Below, piece by piece: positions 41,763-51,628 of a stretch of DNA of 64,000 bases. How positions within the stretch are numbered: position 1 is the first letter of the stretch; each line of letters opens with the position of its first letter. Origin of the DNA: Comamonadaceae bacterium (GTDB lineage: Bacteria; Pseudomonadota; Gammaproteobacteria; Burkholderiales; Burkholderiaceae_C); assembly GCA_947452785.1 (NCBI GenBank), contig CANGDZ010000003.1, positions 37,226 to 101,225 of the forward strand, in the 5' to 3' direction. The position numbers were made by a program, and so were the translations under genes. The notes under the pieces are model-generated. The model searched no databases. It saw only the letters and a program-made list of their open reading frames with translations, and had not been told where the DNA came from.

Positions 41763-43007
41763 TTAAATGCGTTTGAACACCAAACTGCCGTTGGTCCCAC
41801 CAAAACCAAAATTGTTTTTGAGGGCCACATCGATTTTCACATCTCGCGCGGTGTTGGCACAGTAGTCCAAGTCGCACTCAGGGTCTTGGTTGTCCAAGTT
41901 GATGGTCGGCGGCACCTTTTGGTGGTACAGCGACAACACCGTAAAGACACTCTCAACACCACCAGCACCCCCGAGCAAATGCCCGGTCATGGATTTGGTG
42001 GAGCTGACCAGCATCTTGTGGGCATGATCACCCATGGCCGCCTTGATCGCACTGGTCTCGTTCACGTCGCCCAAGGGGGTCGACGTGCCGTGGGCATTCA
42101 AGTACTGAATTTCATCGGGGTTCACGCCGGCGTTGCGCATGGCAGAAACCATGGCGCGCCGAGGACCGTCCATGTTCGGCGCGGTCATGTGACCCGCGTC
42201 AGCGCTCATTCCATAACCGCTGAGCTCGGCATAAATGCGGGCCCCGCGGGCTTTGGCATGCTCGTATTCTTCAAGCACCATCACACCCGCGCCTTCGCCT
42301 AAAACAAAACCGTCACGGTCTTTGTCCCAGGGGCGGGAAGCGGCTGCGGGGTCATCGTTGCGAGTCGACATCGCGCGCATAGCGGCAAAGCCACCCACGC
42401 CTAAGGGCGAAATGCAAGCCTCAGAGCCACCGGCCACGATCACATCGGCATCGCCGTATTCGATCATGCGACCGGCTTCGCCAATGCTGTGCAAGCCGGT
42501 GGTACACGCAGAAACCACGGCCAGATTAGGCCCTTTGAAACCGAATTTCATCGACACATGACCGGAGATCATGTTGATGATGGACGCGGGCACAAAGAAT
42601 GGGGAAATTCGGCGCGCACCTCGGTTGGTGTACTCGGTGTGCATGCCCTCGATCATCGGCAAACCGCCGATACCGGAACCAATCACGCAACCAATGCGCG
42701 TGGCCAGTTCATCGTCCAGTGCTTCACCCGTGGGCAAGCCTGCATCTTGCACTGCCTGCATGGCCGCGGCCACACCGTAGTGAATGAAATGGTCCATGGT
42801 GCGTGCATCTTTGGAGTTGATGTACGCATCCAAGTTAAAGCCCTTGACCTCACCTGCGATTTTGCAGGCAAAGGCAGAGGCGTCAAATTTGGTAATCAGG
42901 CCGATGCCCGATTGACCTGCCAACAGGTTGGACCATGACTCAGCCACCGTGTTGCCCACGGGGCTGATACATCCCAAACCCGTGACTACAACGCGGCGAC
43001 GGGTCAT
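41763..43007 (-). CDS. fabF: 3-oxoacyl-[acyl-carrier-protein] synthase II
   Basis: 414 residues. Catalytic Cys in [11 protein letters not shown], His in [11 protein letters not shown] and His in [13 protein letters not shown]. It elongates acyl chains with malonyl-ACP. It follows acpP by six bases in the leftward fatty acid cluster. Confidence 0.97.
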   Translation of the reverse strand: MTRRRVVVTGLGCISPVGNTVAESWSNLLAGQSGIGLITKFDASAFACKIAGEVKGFNLDAYINSKDARTMDHFIHYGVAAAMQAVQDAGLPTGEALDDELATRIGCVIGSGIGGLPMIEGMHTEYTNRGARRISPFFVPASIINMISGHVSMKFGFKGPNLAVVSACTTGLHSIGEAGRMIEYGDADVIVAGGSEACISPLGVGGFAAMRAMSTRNDDPAAASRPWDKDRDGFVLGEGAGVMVLEEYEHAKARGARIYAELSGYGMSADAGHMTAPNMDGPRRAMVSAMRNAGVNPDEIQYLNAHGTSTPLGDVNETSAIKAAMGDHAHKMLVSSTKSMTGHLLGGAGGVESVFTVLSLYHQKVPPTINLDNQDPECDLDYCANTARDVKIDVALKNNFGFGGTNGSLVFKRI

Positions 43008-43013
43008 CTCAGA

Positions 43014-43328
<315 letters not shown>

Positions 43329-43343
43329 CTATAAATACACCGT

Positions 43344-44093
43344 TCAGGCCATGAACATGCCGCCGTTGACGTGTAATTCTTGACCTGTGACATAGGCGGC
43401 CAAGGGGCTGGCCAGGTAGCTGACCGCATGGGCGATGTCAGAGGGTTGGCCCAAATGCCCCAATGGAATCTGGTTCAACAGGGCTTTGTGCTGCTCTTCG
43501 GGCAGTGCGGCCGTCATGTCGGTGTCAATGAAACCTGGCGCCACGCAGTTTACTGTGATGTTGCGACTGCCCAACTCGCGCGCCAGCGCACGGGTCATAC
43601 CGGCCACACCCGCTTTGGCCGCAGCATAGTTGGCTTGACCTGGATTGCCAGAGGCACCGACCACACTGGTGATGCTGATAATGCGGCCATAGCGCTGCTT
43701 CATCATCGGGCGCATCACGCAGCGGCTCATGCGAAACACCGCCTTGAGGTTGGTGTCGAGCACCGCGTCCCAGTCGTCGTCTTTCATGCGCATGGCCAAG
43801 GTGTCGCGGGTGATGCCTGCATTGTTGACCAGTACATGCACTGCGCCATGTTCTTTGATGATGCTGTCCATCAGGGCCTCTGCGGCGGTGCCATCGTTGA
43901 CGTTCAGATTGGCGCCGCGGCAACCAGGGTAAGCCGCCAAGGCGGCGGTGATGCGCGCTGCGCCTTCGTCTGTGGTGGCGGTACCGATGACTTTCAAGCC
44001 CTGCTGAGCCAACTGCAAGGCAATGGCTGCACCAATGCCGCGCGAAGCGCCTGTGACCAAGGCCACTTGACCTGCAAATTGAATTTCGCTCAT
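43344..44093 (-). CDS. fabG: 3-oxoacyl-[acyl-carrier-protein] reductase
   Basis: 249-residue short-chain dehydrogenase. GASRGIGAAIA binds NADPH, NNAGITRD is the NNAG motif, and YAAAKAGV holds the catalytic Tyr-x-x-x-Lys. ATGA overlap with fabD; 93 bases to acpP. Confidence 0.97.
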   Translation of the reverse strand: MSEIQFAGQVALVTGASRGIGAAIALQLAQQGLKVIGTATTDEGAARITAALAAYPGCRGANLNVNDGTAAEALMDSIIKEHGAVHVLVNNAGITRDTLAMRMKDDDWDAVLDTNLKAVFRMSRCVMRPMMKQRYGRIISITSVVGASGNPGQANYAAAKAGVAGMTRALARELGSRNITVNCVAPGFIDTDMTAALPEEQHKALLNQIPLGHLGQPSDIAHAVSYLASPLAAYVTGQELHVNGGMFMA

Positions 44094-45040
44094 ACCAAGA
44101 GACCTTTCACTTCGTTCAAAGAGGCGGGATCGAAAAGCGCCAGCCCCGTCATGTCGGCATCAATCCGTTTGGTCATACCGGCCAGCACCTTGCCCGGGCC
44201 GCATTCGACCACGGTCGTGATGCCTCGGGCCTTGATGGCCTGCACACATTCCACCCAACGCACCGGGCCAAAGGCCTGACGGAACAAGGCTTGGCGAATG
44301 CGCTGCACATCGGTTTCGACCAAGACATCGATGTTGTTCACCACTGGAATTTGGGGGGCAGCGAAAACCGTATCGGCTAATTTCAAGGCCAACTTGTCGG
44401 CAGCAGGCTTCATCAAACTGGAATGAAACGGGGCCGAGACCGGCAGCAACAAGGCGCGCTTGGCGCCGTTGGCTTTGAGAATTTCACAGGCTTTGTCGAC
44501 AGCGGCTTTGCTGCCTGCAATCACGGTCTGACCCGCATCATTGAAGTTCGCCGCTTCAACCACTTCGTGGCTGCCGGTAGGAAATGTGGCCTGCGCCTCT
44601 TGGCAGCCGGCGATCACTTGCGCCGAAGGCATGCCCAAAATCGCAGCCATGGCGCCCACGCCCACCGGCACAGCTTCTTGCATCGCAGCCGCGCGAAAAC
44701 GCACCAAGGGCGCTGCTTGCGCCAAGGTCAACACACCTGAGGCCACCAAGGCCGAATACTCACCCAAAGAGTGCCCGGCCACCACGGCCGGTACAGCGCC
44801 GCCTTCGGCCAGCCAGGCGCGGTAAGCAGCCACTGCCGCGACCAGCATCACCGGTTGGGTGTTGGTGGTCAGGGCCAGAGCTTCTTTGGGGCCTTCGTGA
44901 ATCAAGCGCGCCACATCTTCGCCCAGGGCGTCAGAGGCTTCCTTCAAGGTTTCGAGGACGGCGGGGTGATCGCCCCAGGCATCGAGCATGCCGACCGATT
45001 GAGAGCCTTGCCCTGGAAAAACAAATGCGAATGTGGTCAT
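44090..45040 (-). CDS. fabD: Malonyl-CoA-ACP transacylase
   Basis: 316 residues from MTTFAFVFPGQGSQSVG, the family start; an in-frame ATG four codons earlier (45052) is also possible and neither has a strong ribosome site. GHSLGEYSALVASG holds the nucleophile Ser. It loads malonate on AcpP. Overlaps fabG by four bases. Confidence 0.96.
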   Translation of the reverse strand: MTTFAFVFPGQGSQSVGMLDAWGDHPAVLETLKEASDALGEDVARLIHEGPKEALALTTNTQPVMLVAAVAAYRAWLAEGGAVPAVVAGHSLGEYSALVASGVLTLAQAAPLVRFRAAAMQEAVPVGVGAMAAILGMPSAQVIAGCQEAQATFPTGSHEVVEAANFNDAGQTVIAGSKAAVDKACEILKANGAKRALLLPVSAPFHSSLMKPAADKLALKLADTVFAAPQIPVVNNIDVLVETDVQRIRQALFRQAFGPVRWVECVQAIKARGITTVVECGPGKVLAGMTKRIDADMTGLALFDPASLNEVKGLLV

Positions 45041-45121
45041 GGTGTTGTTCATGAAAAGTGAAACTCTGCGGGGTCGACTGGTGTCAACACATGCCCCGCG
45101 CAACATCGAAAGCGGCCCCGC

Positions 45122-46099
45122 TCAGAGTTTGAGCAGCACCGAACCCCAGGTGAAACCACCCCCCACGCCTTCGAGCAGGAGGGTTTGACCCTTTTGAATG
45201 GTGCCGTTGCGCACCGCGTGATCGAGCGCCAAAGGAATCGAAGCGGCCGAGGTGTTGCCGTGCTGGTCGACGGTGACGATCACCTTGTCCATCGACATTT
45301 TCAATTTGCGCGCCGTGCTTTGCATGATGCGAATATTGGCCTGGTGGGGAATCAGCCAGTCGATGTCCGCATCGGTCAAATTCGCCTTGGCCAAGCTGGC
45401 GCGGGCGGTTTCTTCGAGCACGCCCACAGCCAATTTAAACACTGCTTGTCCGTCCATCTTCAGGACCGGATCGCCCAGCACCGAGCCGCCGGACACATGG
45501 CCGGGCACGCACAAGAGGCCCGCATGTTTGCCATCGGCATGGATGTCAGTCGCCAAAATGCCGGGCACATCAGAGGCCTCCAGTACCACGGCGCCAGCGC
45601 CATCGCCAAACAGCACGCAGGTGGTGCGGTCTTTGAAATCCAAAATACGGCTGAACACCTCGGCACCAATCACCAGCGCTTTGTTGGCGGTACCGGTCTG
45701 AATCAAGGCGTGCGCCACGGTCAGCGCGTAAATAAAGCCTGTGCACACCGCCTGAACGTCAAACACCGGGCAACCGGCGATGCCCAGCTTGTGCTGGATC
45801 AGTGCGGCGGTGGAAGGGAAGACCATGTCGGGGGTGGACGTCGCCACGATGATCAGATCGATCTCTTCGGGCTTGACGCCCGCGGCCGCCATGGCCTGAA
45901 GCGCCGCTTGCACACCCAAATCGCTGCTGGACATCCCGGCATCGACAAAGTGACGGGCACGGATGCCAGTGCGCTCAACAATCCAGTCGTCAGAGGACTC
46001 CACACCTTGGATGGCCAATTCGGCCACCAGATCGGCGTTGGTCAGACGGCGGGGTGGCAGGTAACTGCCAGTGCCAGTGATGCGGGAATAACGACTCAT
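45122..46099 (-). CDS. fabH: 3-oxoacyl-[acyl-carrier-protein] synthase III
   Basis: 325 residues. Catalytic Cys in [12 protein letters not shown], His in [11 protein letters not shown] and Asn in [13 protein letters not shown]. It starts fatty acid synthesis from acetyl-CoA. Nine bases after plsX. Confidence 0.97.
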   Translation of the reverse strand: MSRYSRITGTGSYLPPRRLTNADLVAELAIQGVESSDDWIVERTGIRARHFVDAGMSSSDLGVQAALQAMAAAGVKPEEIDLIIVATSTPDMVFPSTAALIQHKLGIAGCPVFDVQAVCTGFIYALTVAHALIQTGTANKALVIGAEVFSRILDFKDRTTCVLFGDGAGAVVLEASDVPGILATDIHADGKHAGLLCVPGHVSGGSVLGDPVLKMDGQAVFKLAVGVLEETARASLAKANLTDADIDWLIPHQANIRIMQSTARKLKMSMDKVIVTVDQHGNTSAASIPLALDHAVRNGTIQKGQTLLLEGVGGGFTWGSVLLKL

Positions 46100-46107
46100 T
46101 CAGCGAC

Positions 46108-47172
46108 TCATTCGTGTGGGACCGCTGCGGCAACCTTTTCCACCTGCGTGCCCGCCAACAAGGGGGCAGCATGGGTAATTCGGGCCTGCAAAAGATCTAG
46201 CAGTTGATGACTGGCTGCATCATACGCCCGGTTCAAGGCGGTTTCGAACGCCAACTCGTCAGCAGAGCCGTGGCTCTTGAAAACCAAGCCGCGCAAGCCC
46301 AACAAAGCCGCACCGTTGTAACGACGGTGGTCCACACGAGATTTGAATGCAGAAAGAACCGGATAAGCGAAGAAAGCAGCTATTTTGGTAAAAATGCTAC
46401 GGGAAAATTCTGCCGTTAAAAAGCCGCCAATCATGGTCGCCAGACCTTCGCTGGCCTTGAGCGCCACATTTCCAACAAAGCCATCGCAGACCACAATGTC
46501 CACAGTACCTTTGAAAATGTCGTTGCCTTCTACGTTGCCATAGAAGTTCAAATCGCCAGCCAAACCGGCCGATCGCAACAATTCGCCGGCTTTTTTGATG
46601 TTTTCGTTGCCTTTAATGACTTCTTCGCCGACGTTAAGCAAACCGACCGTGGGGTTTTCATTGCCTTGCAGTACCGAAACCAAGGCCGACCCCATCACCG
46701 CAAACTGCAGTAAATGCTCGGGCGAGCAGTCGACGTTGGCGCCCAAATCGAGCATGGTCGTGCCGCCACCTTTGAAATTGGGCATTTGCCCTGCAATTGC
46801 GGGGCGGTCAATGCCGTCCATGGTTTTGAGTACATAGCGAGCAATCGCCATCAAAGCACCGGTGTTGCCAGCAGAGACCGTCGCCTGCGCCGTGCCCAGC
46901 TTGATTTGCTCAATGGCCACTCGCATGGAAGAGTCTTTTTTGCGGCGCAGCGCGATCTCTATCGAATCGTCCATGCCAATGACTTCACTGGCGGGCAGCA
47001 CCTGACCGCGAGGATCTTGCCAACCCGACAAGGCCTCAGGCAAACCCACCAACAACAAGCGCGCCTGAGGATGCTGAGATAAAAAACGCCTGCACGCCGC
47101 CAAGGTCACGCGGGGGCCGTGGTCGCCACCCATGCAATCGACAGCCAAGGTGATCACATCAGGATTGGACAT
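46108..47172 (-). CDS. plsX: Phosphate acyltransferase PlsX
   Basis: 354 residues. [10 protein letters not shown] and the [14 protein letters not shown] segment ([13 protein letters not shown]) identify PlsX, which makes acyl-phosphate from acyl-ACP for phospholipid synthesis. A hairpin separates it from rpmF. Confidence 0.97.
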   Translation of the reverse strand: MSNPDVITLAVDCMGGDHGPRVTLAACRRFLSQHPQARLLLVGLPEALSGWQDPRGQVLPASEVIGMDDSIEIALRRKKDSSMRVAIEQIKLGTAQATVSAGNTGALMAIARYVLKTMDGIDRPAIAGQMPNFKGGGTTMLDLGANVDCSPEHLLQFAVMGSALVSVLQGNENPTVGLLNVGEEVIKGNENIKKAGELLRSAGLAGDLNFYGNVEGNDIFKGTVDIVVCDGFVGNVALKASEGLATMIGGFLTAEFSRSIFTKIAAFFAYPVLSAFKSRVDHRRYNGAALLGLRGLVFKSHGSADELAFETALNRAYDAASHQLLDLLQARITHAAPLLAGTQVEKVAAAVPHE

Positions 47173-47193
47173 AAAAAATAAGTATCAAAAATA

Positions 47194-47229
47194 AAGGCCC
47201 GAGCTACGGGGAAAGTAGCATCGGGCCTT
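47194..47229 (-). terminator. Hairpin between rpmF and plsX
   Basis: AAGGCCCGA (47194-47202) pairs with TCGGGCCTT (47221-47229), and GCTAC with GTAGC inside it, giving about 14 pairs with one bulge. On the minus strand TTTATTTTTG follows. It would partially terminate rpmF transcripts before plsX. Confidence 0.65.
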
Positions 47230-47244
47230 AGAAGCCTGTGAATA

Positions 47245-47427
47245 TCAGGCTTCAGATTTGTTTTTCAGCACCTGGCGACCACGGTAAAAACCGTTGGGGC
47301 TGATGTGGTGACGCAAATGGATTTCACCTGTGGTGGGTTCCACAGCGATACCGGGCACATTCAGTGCATTGTGCGAACGGTGCATGCCGCGCTTGGAAGG
47401 GGACTTTTTGTTTTGCTGAACGGCCAT
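47245..47427 (-). CDS. rpmF: 50S ribosomal protein L32
   Basis: 60 residues, [20 protein letters not shown] start, and [12 protein letters not shown] end. No zinc cysteines, as in most beta- and gammaproteobacterial L32. A GGAG element precedes the ATG. Confidence 0.97.
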   Translation of the reverse strand: MAVQQNKKSPSKRGMHRSHNALNVPGIAVEPTTGEIHLRHHISPNGFYRGRQVLKNKSEA

Positions 47428-47547
47428 GATGGCTCCTTGAATGCGTTGGATGCCGCGCGTTCGAAGAAGGACGCAGCTTCAGGGTTAGAAATATAGAACG
47501 CCCAGTCGAACTGAGCGAAGCCGCCAATTATAGCCCAACTTGAGAGC

Positions 47548-48108
47548 TTATGACGACCGCCCCACCTTCAGGCCCGCCAGAGCGGCAAAAGGGTTGGGCC
47601 GTTCATCTTGCGCTTGCTCAAACTGCGGGTCGGCAGCGGACATGGGCAGCGGCGCAGGGCACACCTCGTGAAAAGGCACCAAAGGCATGGCCAGAATCAC
47701 CTCGTCTTCCACCAACTCCAGTAAATTGAACTCGCGACTGAGCACCAGCAAGTCCTCTTGGGCCTCATCGTCAAGGGCCATGGCGGTGGCTTCGTCTGCC
47801 ACAAATCGGAAGCTGCGCTCCACCTCCACCGGCGTGAGCACGGGCGTCAAACAGCGCTGGCACATCAACGGCAGCGCAGCGTGCACCTGCAAATGCAGCC
47901 ACACTTCATCAGGGGTTCCAGCTTGCACCTTCAACTCACCTTGGGCGCTCCAGCGCACCGCCGGCGCCTGCAGTCCAGGCTGCGCTTCCTCAGACAAGCG
48001 TTCCCAAGCGGGCAGCGGAGCTTGACCCGTGAGTTGTGCCGCATCGCGGGCAAAGATCTTCACATCGAGTTGTTCGGGTGGCCACTGGGTATCGGTTTTG
48101 GAGTCCAT
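47548..48108 (-). CDS. yceD: YceD family (DUF177) protein
   Basis: 186 residues from MDSKTDTQWPPEQLDV. The conserved MCQRCLTPV (Cys-x2-Cys) and the acidic DLLVLSREFNLLELVEDEVILAMP region define the family. YceD homologues act with 23S rRNA or ribosome assembly in some species; function here is inferred only from location before rpmF. Confidence 0.9.
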   Translation of the reverse strand: MDSKTDTQWPPEQLDVKIFARDAAQLTGQAPLPAWERLSEEAQPGLQAPAVRWSAQGELKVQAGTPDEVWLHLQVHAALPLMCQRCLTPVLTPVEVERSFRFVADEATAMALDDEAQEDLLVLSREFNLLELVEDEVILAMPLVPFHEVCPAPLPMSAADPQFEQAQDERPNPFAALAGLKVGRSS

Positions 48109-48133
48109 GGGCGCAGTGTAAGAGAATTGCAGC

Positions 48134-48748
48134 ATGTCACATGCAACCTCTCCCCATTCTTTGAACCCCGGACGCCCGTTGGTCTTGGGCTCCACCTCGC
48201 GCTACCGGCGCGATTTGCTGTCGCGATTGCGCATCCCCTTTACCGTGGCCTCGCCCGAGGTTGACGAAACTCCGCACACCGGGGAATCCCCCCGCAACCT
48301 GGCTTTGCGCTTGGCGCTGGCCAAGGCGCACGCGGTGGCAGCCTTGCACCCTGACGCGGTGGTCATCGGCTCCGATCAGGTGGCCGACTTGGGTGGCCTG
48401 CCTTTGGGCAAACCCGGCGAGCATGCCAAAGCGGTTGAACAGTTGCAGCGCATGCGAGGGCAGGTGGTGATTTTCCAAACCGCCGTGTCGGTGGTGTGCC
48501 AAGCCAGCGGCTTTGAGGACACGCAGTTGGCGGCGGTGAAGGTGAAATTCCGTGATCTGAGCGATGCCGAAATCGAAGCCTATCTGCGCGCCGAGGAGCC
48601 GTATGACTGCGCCGGCAGTGCCAAAAGTGAAGGTTTGGGCATCGCCTTGCTCGAATCCATCGACAACGACGACCCCACCGCGCTGGTCGGCCTGCCCTTG
48701 ATCCGCACCTGCCACATGATCCGCGCCGCTGGCGTGCACATTTTATGA
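48134..48748 (+). CDS. Maf-like nucleotide pyrophosphatase (YceF subfamily)
   Basis: 204 residues. LGSTSRYRRDLLSRL and VIGSDQVADLGG are the signature Maf motifs, with the catalytic Asp in GSDQVA. YceF-type members hydrolyse modified nucleotides such as m7GTP. Divergent from yceD. Stop overlaps the next start (ATGA). Confidence 0.93.
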   Translation: MSHATSPHSLNPGRPLVLGSTSRYRRDLLSRLRIPFTVASPEVDETPHTGESPRNLALRLALAKAHAVAALHPDAVVIGSDQVADLGGLPLGKPGEHAKAVEQLQRMRGQVVIFQTAVSVVCQASGFEDTQLAAVKVKFRDLSDAEIEAYLRAEEPYDCAGSAKSEGLGIALLESIDNDDPTALVGLPLIRTCHMIRAAGVHIL

Positions 48749-49515
48749 ACGCACCCGCCACCCTGGGCCGCCTGTACCTGGTGCCCGCGCCCTTGGACTT
48801 TGGCTGTGAAAGCACAGCCGCGCTCGAAGACGTCATGCCGATGGGCACGCTGCGCATCGCCGCTCAGTTAGACCATTGGATTTGTGAAAACGCCAAATCA
48901 ACGCGCGCCTACCTGAAAAGGGTCGACGCCTTGGTGCCTTTGAACACTCCCATCCAAAGCCTGCAGATCACCGAGTTGCCCAGGCAAGTTCATAAAAAAG
49001 GCGACCACCAGGGTGATTTCGACGCCAAACCCTTGCTAGCCTGCGCGTTGCAAGGGCACGACGTGGGGCTGGTGAGTGAAGCCGGCATGCCCGCCGTCGC
49101 TGACCCGGGCAGTTCGGTGGTGCGGGCGGCTCACAGCCTGGGGTTGACGGTGGTCCCGTTGACCGGCCCAGTGTCGCTGCTGCTGGCGCTGGCCGCGAGC
49201 GGCCTGAACGGGCAAAACTTTGCCTTTGTCGGCTACTTACCGCTAGACAGTGCTGAGCGCAGCAAACGCATTCGGGAGTTGGAAAGCTTGGCCGCGAGAA
49301 CAGGGCAAACCCAGATCTTCATTGAAACGCCCTACCGCAATGCCGCACTGCTGCAGGCTTTGTTGCAAACACTGCAAGCAAACACCCGGCTGGCCGTCAG
49401 CAGCGGCTTGACGTTGGCCACCGCGCAGTCGCGCAGTGCCGCGGTAAGTCAATGGAAAAAACAAGCGGGGGGGCCGAACAACAGCACCCCAGCGGTGTAT
49501 GCCATCGGCCCTTGA
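48745..49515 (+). CDS. SAM-dependent methyltransferase of the RsmI/tetrapyrrole methylase family
   Basis: 256 residues. LYLVPAPLD at the N-terminus, LVSEAGMPAVADPGS and the VVPLTGPVSLLLALAASGL stretch match the RsmI-like family (methylates rRNA ribose in RsmI itself). It is shorter and more diverged than RsmI, so it may be a paralogue with another target. Coupled to maf by an ATGA overlap. Confidence 0.85.
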   Translation: MNAPATLGRLYLVPAPLDFGCESTAALEDVMPMGTLRIAAQLDHWICENAKSTRAYLKRVDALVPLNTPIQSLQITELPRQVHKKGDHQGDFDAKPLLACALQGHDVGLVSEAGMPAVADPGSSVVRAAHSLGLTVVPLTGPVSLLLALAASGLNGQNFAFVGYLPLDSAERSKRIRELESLAARTGQTQIFIETPYRNAALLQALLQTLQANTRLAVSSGLTLATAQSRSAAVSQWKKQAGGPNNSTPAVYAIGP

Positions 49516-49559
49516 GGCCGTGCAGACAACGCGATCGGTTCTGCTTAACGGGGGGCGGC

Positions 49560-50582
49560 TTAACGCAGTGTGACCGACGAGCGCATGGCCTGCCAAGCGC
49601 CTGCGCCCATGGCTGCGCCAAAGCGTTTGGCCAAGCGTTCGGCCACGTTTTCGCGGCGGGTGTAGTCGGTGATGTCTTCGGCTTTCACCACGTCACGGGC
49701 CACCATGTCCAGGCTGCCCATGTCATCGGCCAGGCCCATCTCTACCGCTTGCTGACCGCTCCAGAACAGGCCGCTGAACATTTCAGGGGTTTCTTTCAAA
49801 CGCTCGCCACGGCCTTTTTTCACCGCGTCAATGAATTGAGCGTGAATCTGGTTCAACATCGATTGCGCGTGCTTGCGCTGCGCCTCGGTTTGCGGGCTGA
49901 ACGGATCCAGAAAGCCCTTGTTTTCGCCCGCCGTCATCAAGCGGCGCTCCACGCCCAATTTGTCCATCAAACCGGTGAAACCAAAGCCGTCCATCAACAC
50001 GCCAATGCTGCCCACGATGCTGGCTTTGTCTACATAGATCTTGTCGGCAGCCACCGCAATGTAGTAAGCGGCCGAGGCGCAAGACTCTTCCACCACGGCG
50101 TAAATCGGTTTTTTGTAAATGGCTTTGAGACGGTGGATTTCGTCGTTGATGATGCCGGCCTGCACCGGGCTACCGCCGGGCGAGTTGATCACCAGCACCA
50201 GGGCTTGTGAACCCGAGTCTTCCAGTGCGCTGCGCATGGCCAAAACAATGTTCTCGGCGCTGGCATCGGCGCCTGAGGCGATCTCGCCTTTGATCTCTAC
50301 CGTGGCGGTATGGGCCGAGGTGGGGTTGTTGGTCGGGGCGTTGTCGTTGCGCAGGACCCAAAAAACAGCCACAGCAAAAAGCAGCCAAGCCAGGCGCAAA
50401 CCCATGTTCCAGCGGCGCGAGGCCTTGGCTTCTTGCAAATTGGAAAACACCAATTTTTCCAGAACTTGTCGATCACTTTCTTGTGGCGACACGGTCGCTG
50501 TGACCGAAGCGGCGAGGGGCTTTGCGGTTTGTTCAGCCGTTGCAGCCAAGGGTTCAACAGGTTCAGAAGTAGGCTCGGTCAT
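49560..50582 (-). CDS. S49 family signal peptide peptidase (SppA-like)
   Basis: 340 residues. One N-terminal transmembrane helix (about 51-69), then a ClpP-like fold with INSPGGSP, the nucleophile Ser in EESCASAAYYIA and GSIGVLMDGFGF; the Lys partner is probably in AGENKGFLDPF. It cleaves remnant signal peptides in the membrane. ATG 50582 follows the Rieske stop directly. Last gene of the rluC unit. Confidence 0.93.
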   Translation of the reverse strand: MTEPTSEPVEPLAATAEQTAKPLAASVTATVSPQESDRQVLEKLVFSNLQEAKASRRWNMGLRLAWLLFAVAVFWVLRNDNAPTNNPTSAHTATVEIKGEIASGADASAENIVLAMRSALEDSGSQALVLVINSPGGSPVQAGIINDEIHRLKAIYKKPIYAVVEESCASAAYYIAVAADKIYVDKASIVGSIGVLMDGFGFTGLMDKLGVERRLMTAGENKGFLDPFSPQTEAQRKHAQSMLNQIHAQFIDAVKKGRGERLKETPEMFSGLFWSGQQAVEMGLADDMGSLDMVARDVVKAEDITDYTRRENVAERLAKRFGAAMGAGAWQAMRSSVTLR

Positions 50583-50583
50583 T

Positions 50584-50949
50584 TCAAAATTCAAAAGGTT
50601 TCAAGTTGTATTCAGTATGCCAGTGAACCACGCCACCTTGTTCGGCCAAGGTGATTTTCACCAGGCCACCGCGGCAAGGCCCGCCGGTGCACGCCCCTGT
50701 GGCAGGGCTGTAGGTGGCGCCGTGGGTGGCGCACATCAGCCATTGACCCGAGGTATCAAAGAAGCGGTCCGGCTGAAAATCCAATTCCATCGCCACATGG
50801 GTGCAGCGGTTCAGGTAGGCCTGCACCTGCCCCTCGTGGCGCACCGCAAAAGCGCGGCAGGTCTGTCCGGCGTACACCACATCAAACGGCACAGCCAGAC
50901 CGCCCTCCAGCAGATCGGCGGCTTGGCACACAGGAATCCACTCGCTCAT
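50584..50949 (-). CDS. Rieske [2Fe-2S] protein
   Basis: 121 residues. The cluster ligands are in NRCTHVAMEL and CATHGATYSPATGAC (Cys-x-His...Cys-x2-His). It has no oxygenase catalytic domain, so it is a small ferredoxin-like or NirD-like protein. It lies between the HAD and SppA-like genes, an arrangement conserved in Burkholderiales as I recall; its partner is unknown. Confidence 0.92.
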   Translation of the reverse strand: MSEWIPVCQAADLLEGGLAVPFDVVYAGQTCRAFAVRHEGQVQAYLNRCTHVAMELDFQPDRFFDTSGQWLMCATHGATYSPATGACTGGPCRGGLVKITLAEQGGVVHWHTEYNLKPFEF

Positions 50950-50959
50950 GCCGGTCTCC

Positions 50960-51628
50960 TCAGGCGTGTTGTTGCAGCCAATCGGTCAATTCAGCCACTG
51001 AATGCAGCACCGCCAAGGGCTTGAGCGCATGAAAAGCATCAGGCTCGTGGGCACCGTAACTCACGCCAATGCTGGGGCAACCCGCATTCAGGGCCATTTG
51101 CAAATCGTGGGTGGTGTCGCCAATCATCAAGGTGCGTTCAGGCACGACACCGAATTCACGCATCAACTCATGCAGCATCAAGGGGCTGGGCTTGCCAGCC
51201 GTTTCATCGGCAGTGCGCGAGCCATCAAACACCCCTTGCAAAGCCACGTCCTGCAGCGCATCGTTCAAGCCACGACGGCTTTTGCCCGTGGCCACCGTGA
51301 GCCAATGTTGACGGGCTTTCAGCGCCGCCAGCATGGGCAACACACCGTCAAACAGGCTGATGTCATCCTGGTGTTGCACATAGTGGTGGCGGTAGCGCAG
51401 TCCCAGTTCGGGGTATTTATCGGGCAACACATCGGGCGCTGCATAGGCCAGCGCCTGATTCAGCGCCATGCCAATGACATAGGAGGCAGCCTCGCGCGTG
51501 GGCTCTTGCCCGCCCACGTCCACCACAGCGCGCTGAATGCAGCGCGTAATGATGGCGGTGGAATCGAACAAGGTACCGTCCCAGTCGAAGGCGATCAGGT
51601 CAAATTGGCGGGGTCTTGATGCGGACAT
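50960..51628 (-). CDS. HAD-family hydrolase (phosphoglycolate phosphatase-like)
   Basis: 222 residues. AFDWDGTLFDS is HAD motif I, VATGKSRRGL motif II and MIGDTTHDLQMALNAG motif III. A four-helix cap domain lies between motifs. Likely small phosphate ester hydrolase; substrate unknown. Overlaps the rluC 3' end by 29 bases. Confidence 0.92.
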   Translation of the reverse strand: MSASRPRQFDLIAFDWDGTLFDSTAIITRCIQRAVVDVGGQEPTREAASYVIGMALNQALAYAAPDVLPDKYPELGLRYRHHYVQHQDDISLFDGVLPMLAALKARQHWLTVATGKSRRGLNDALQDVALQGVFDGSRTADETAGKPSPLMLHELMREFGVVPERTLMIGDTTHDLQMALNAGCPSIGVSYGAHEPDAFHALKPLAVLHSVAELTDWLQQHA

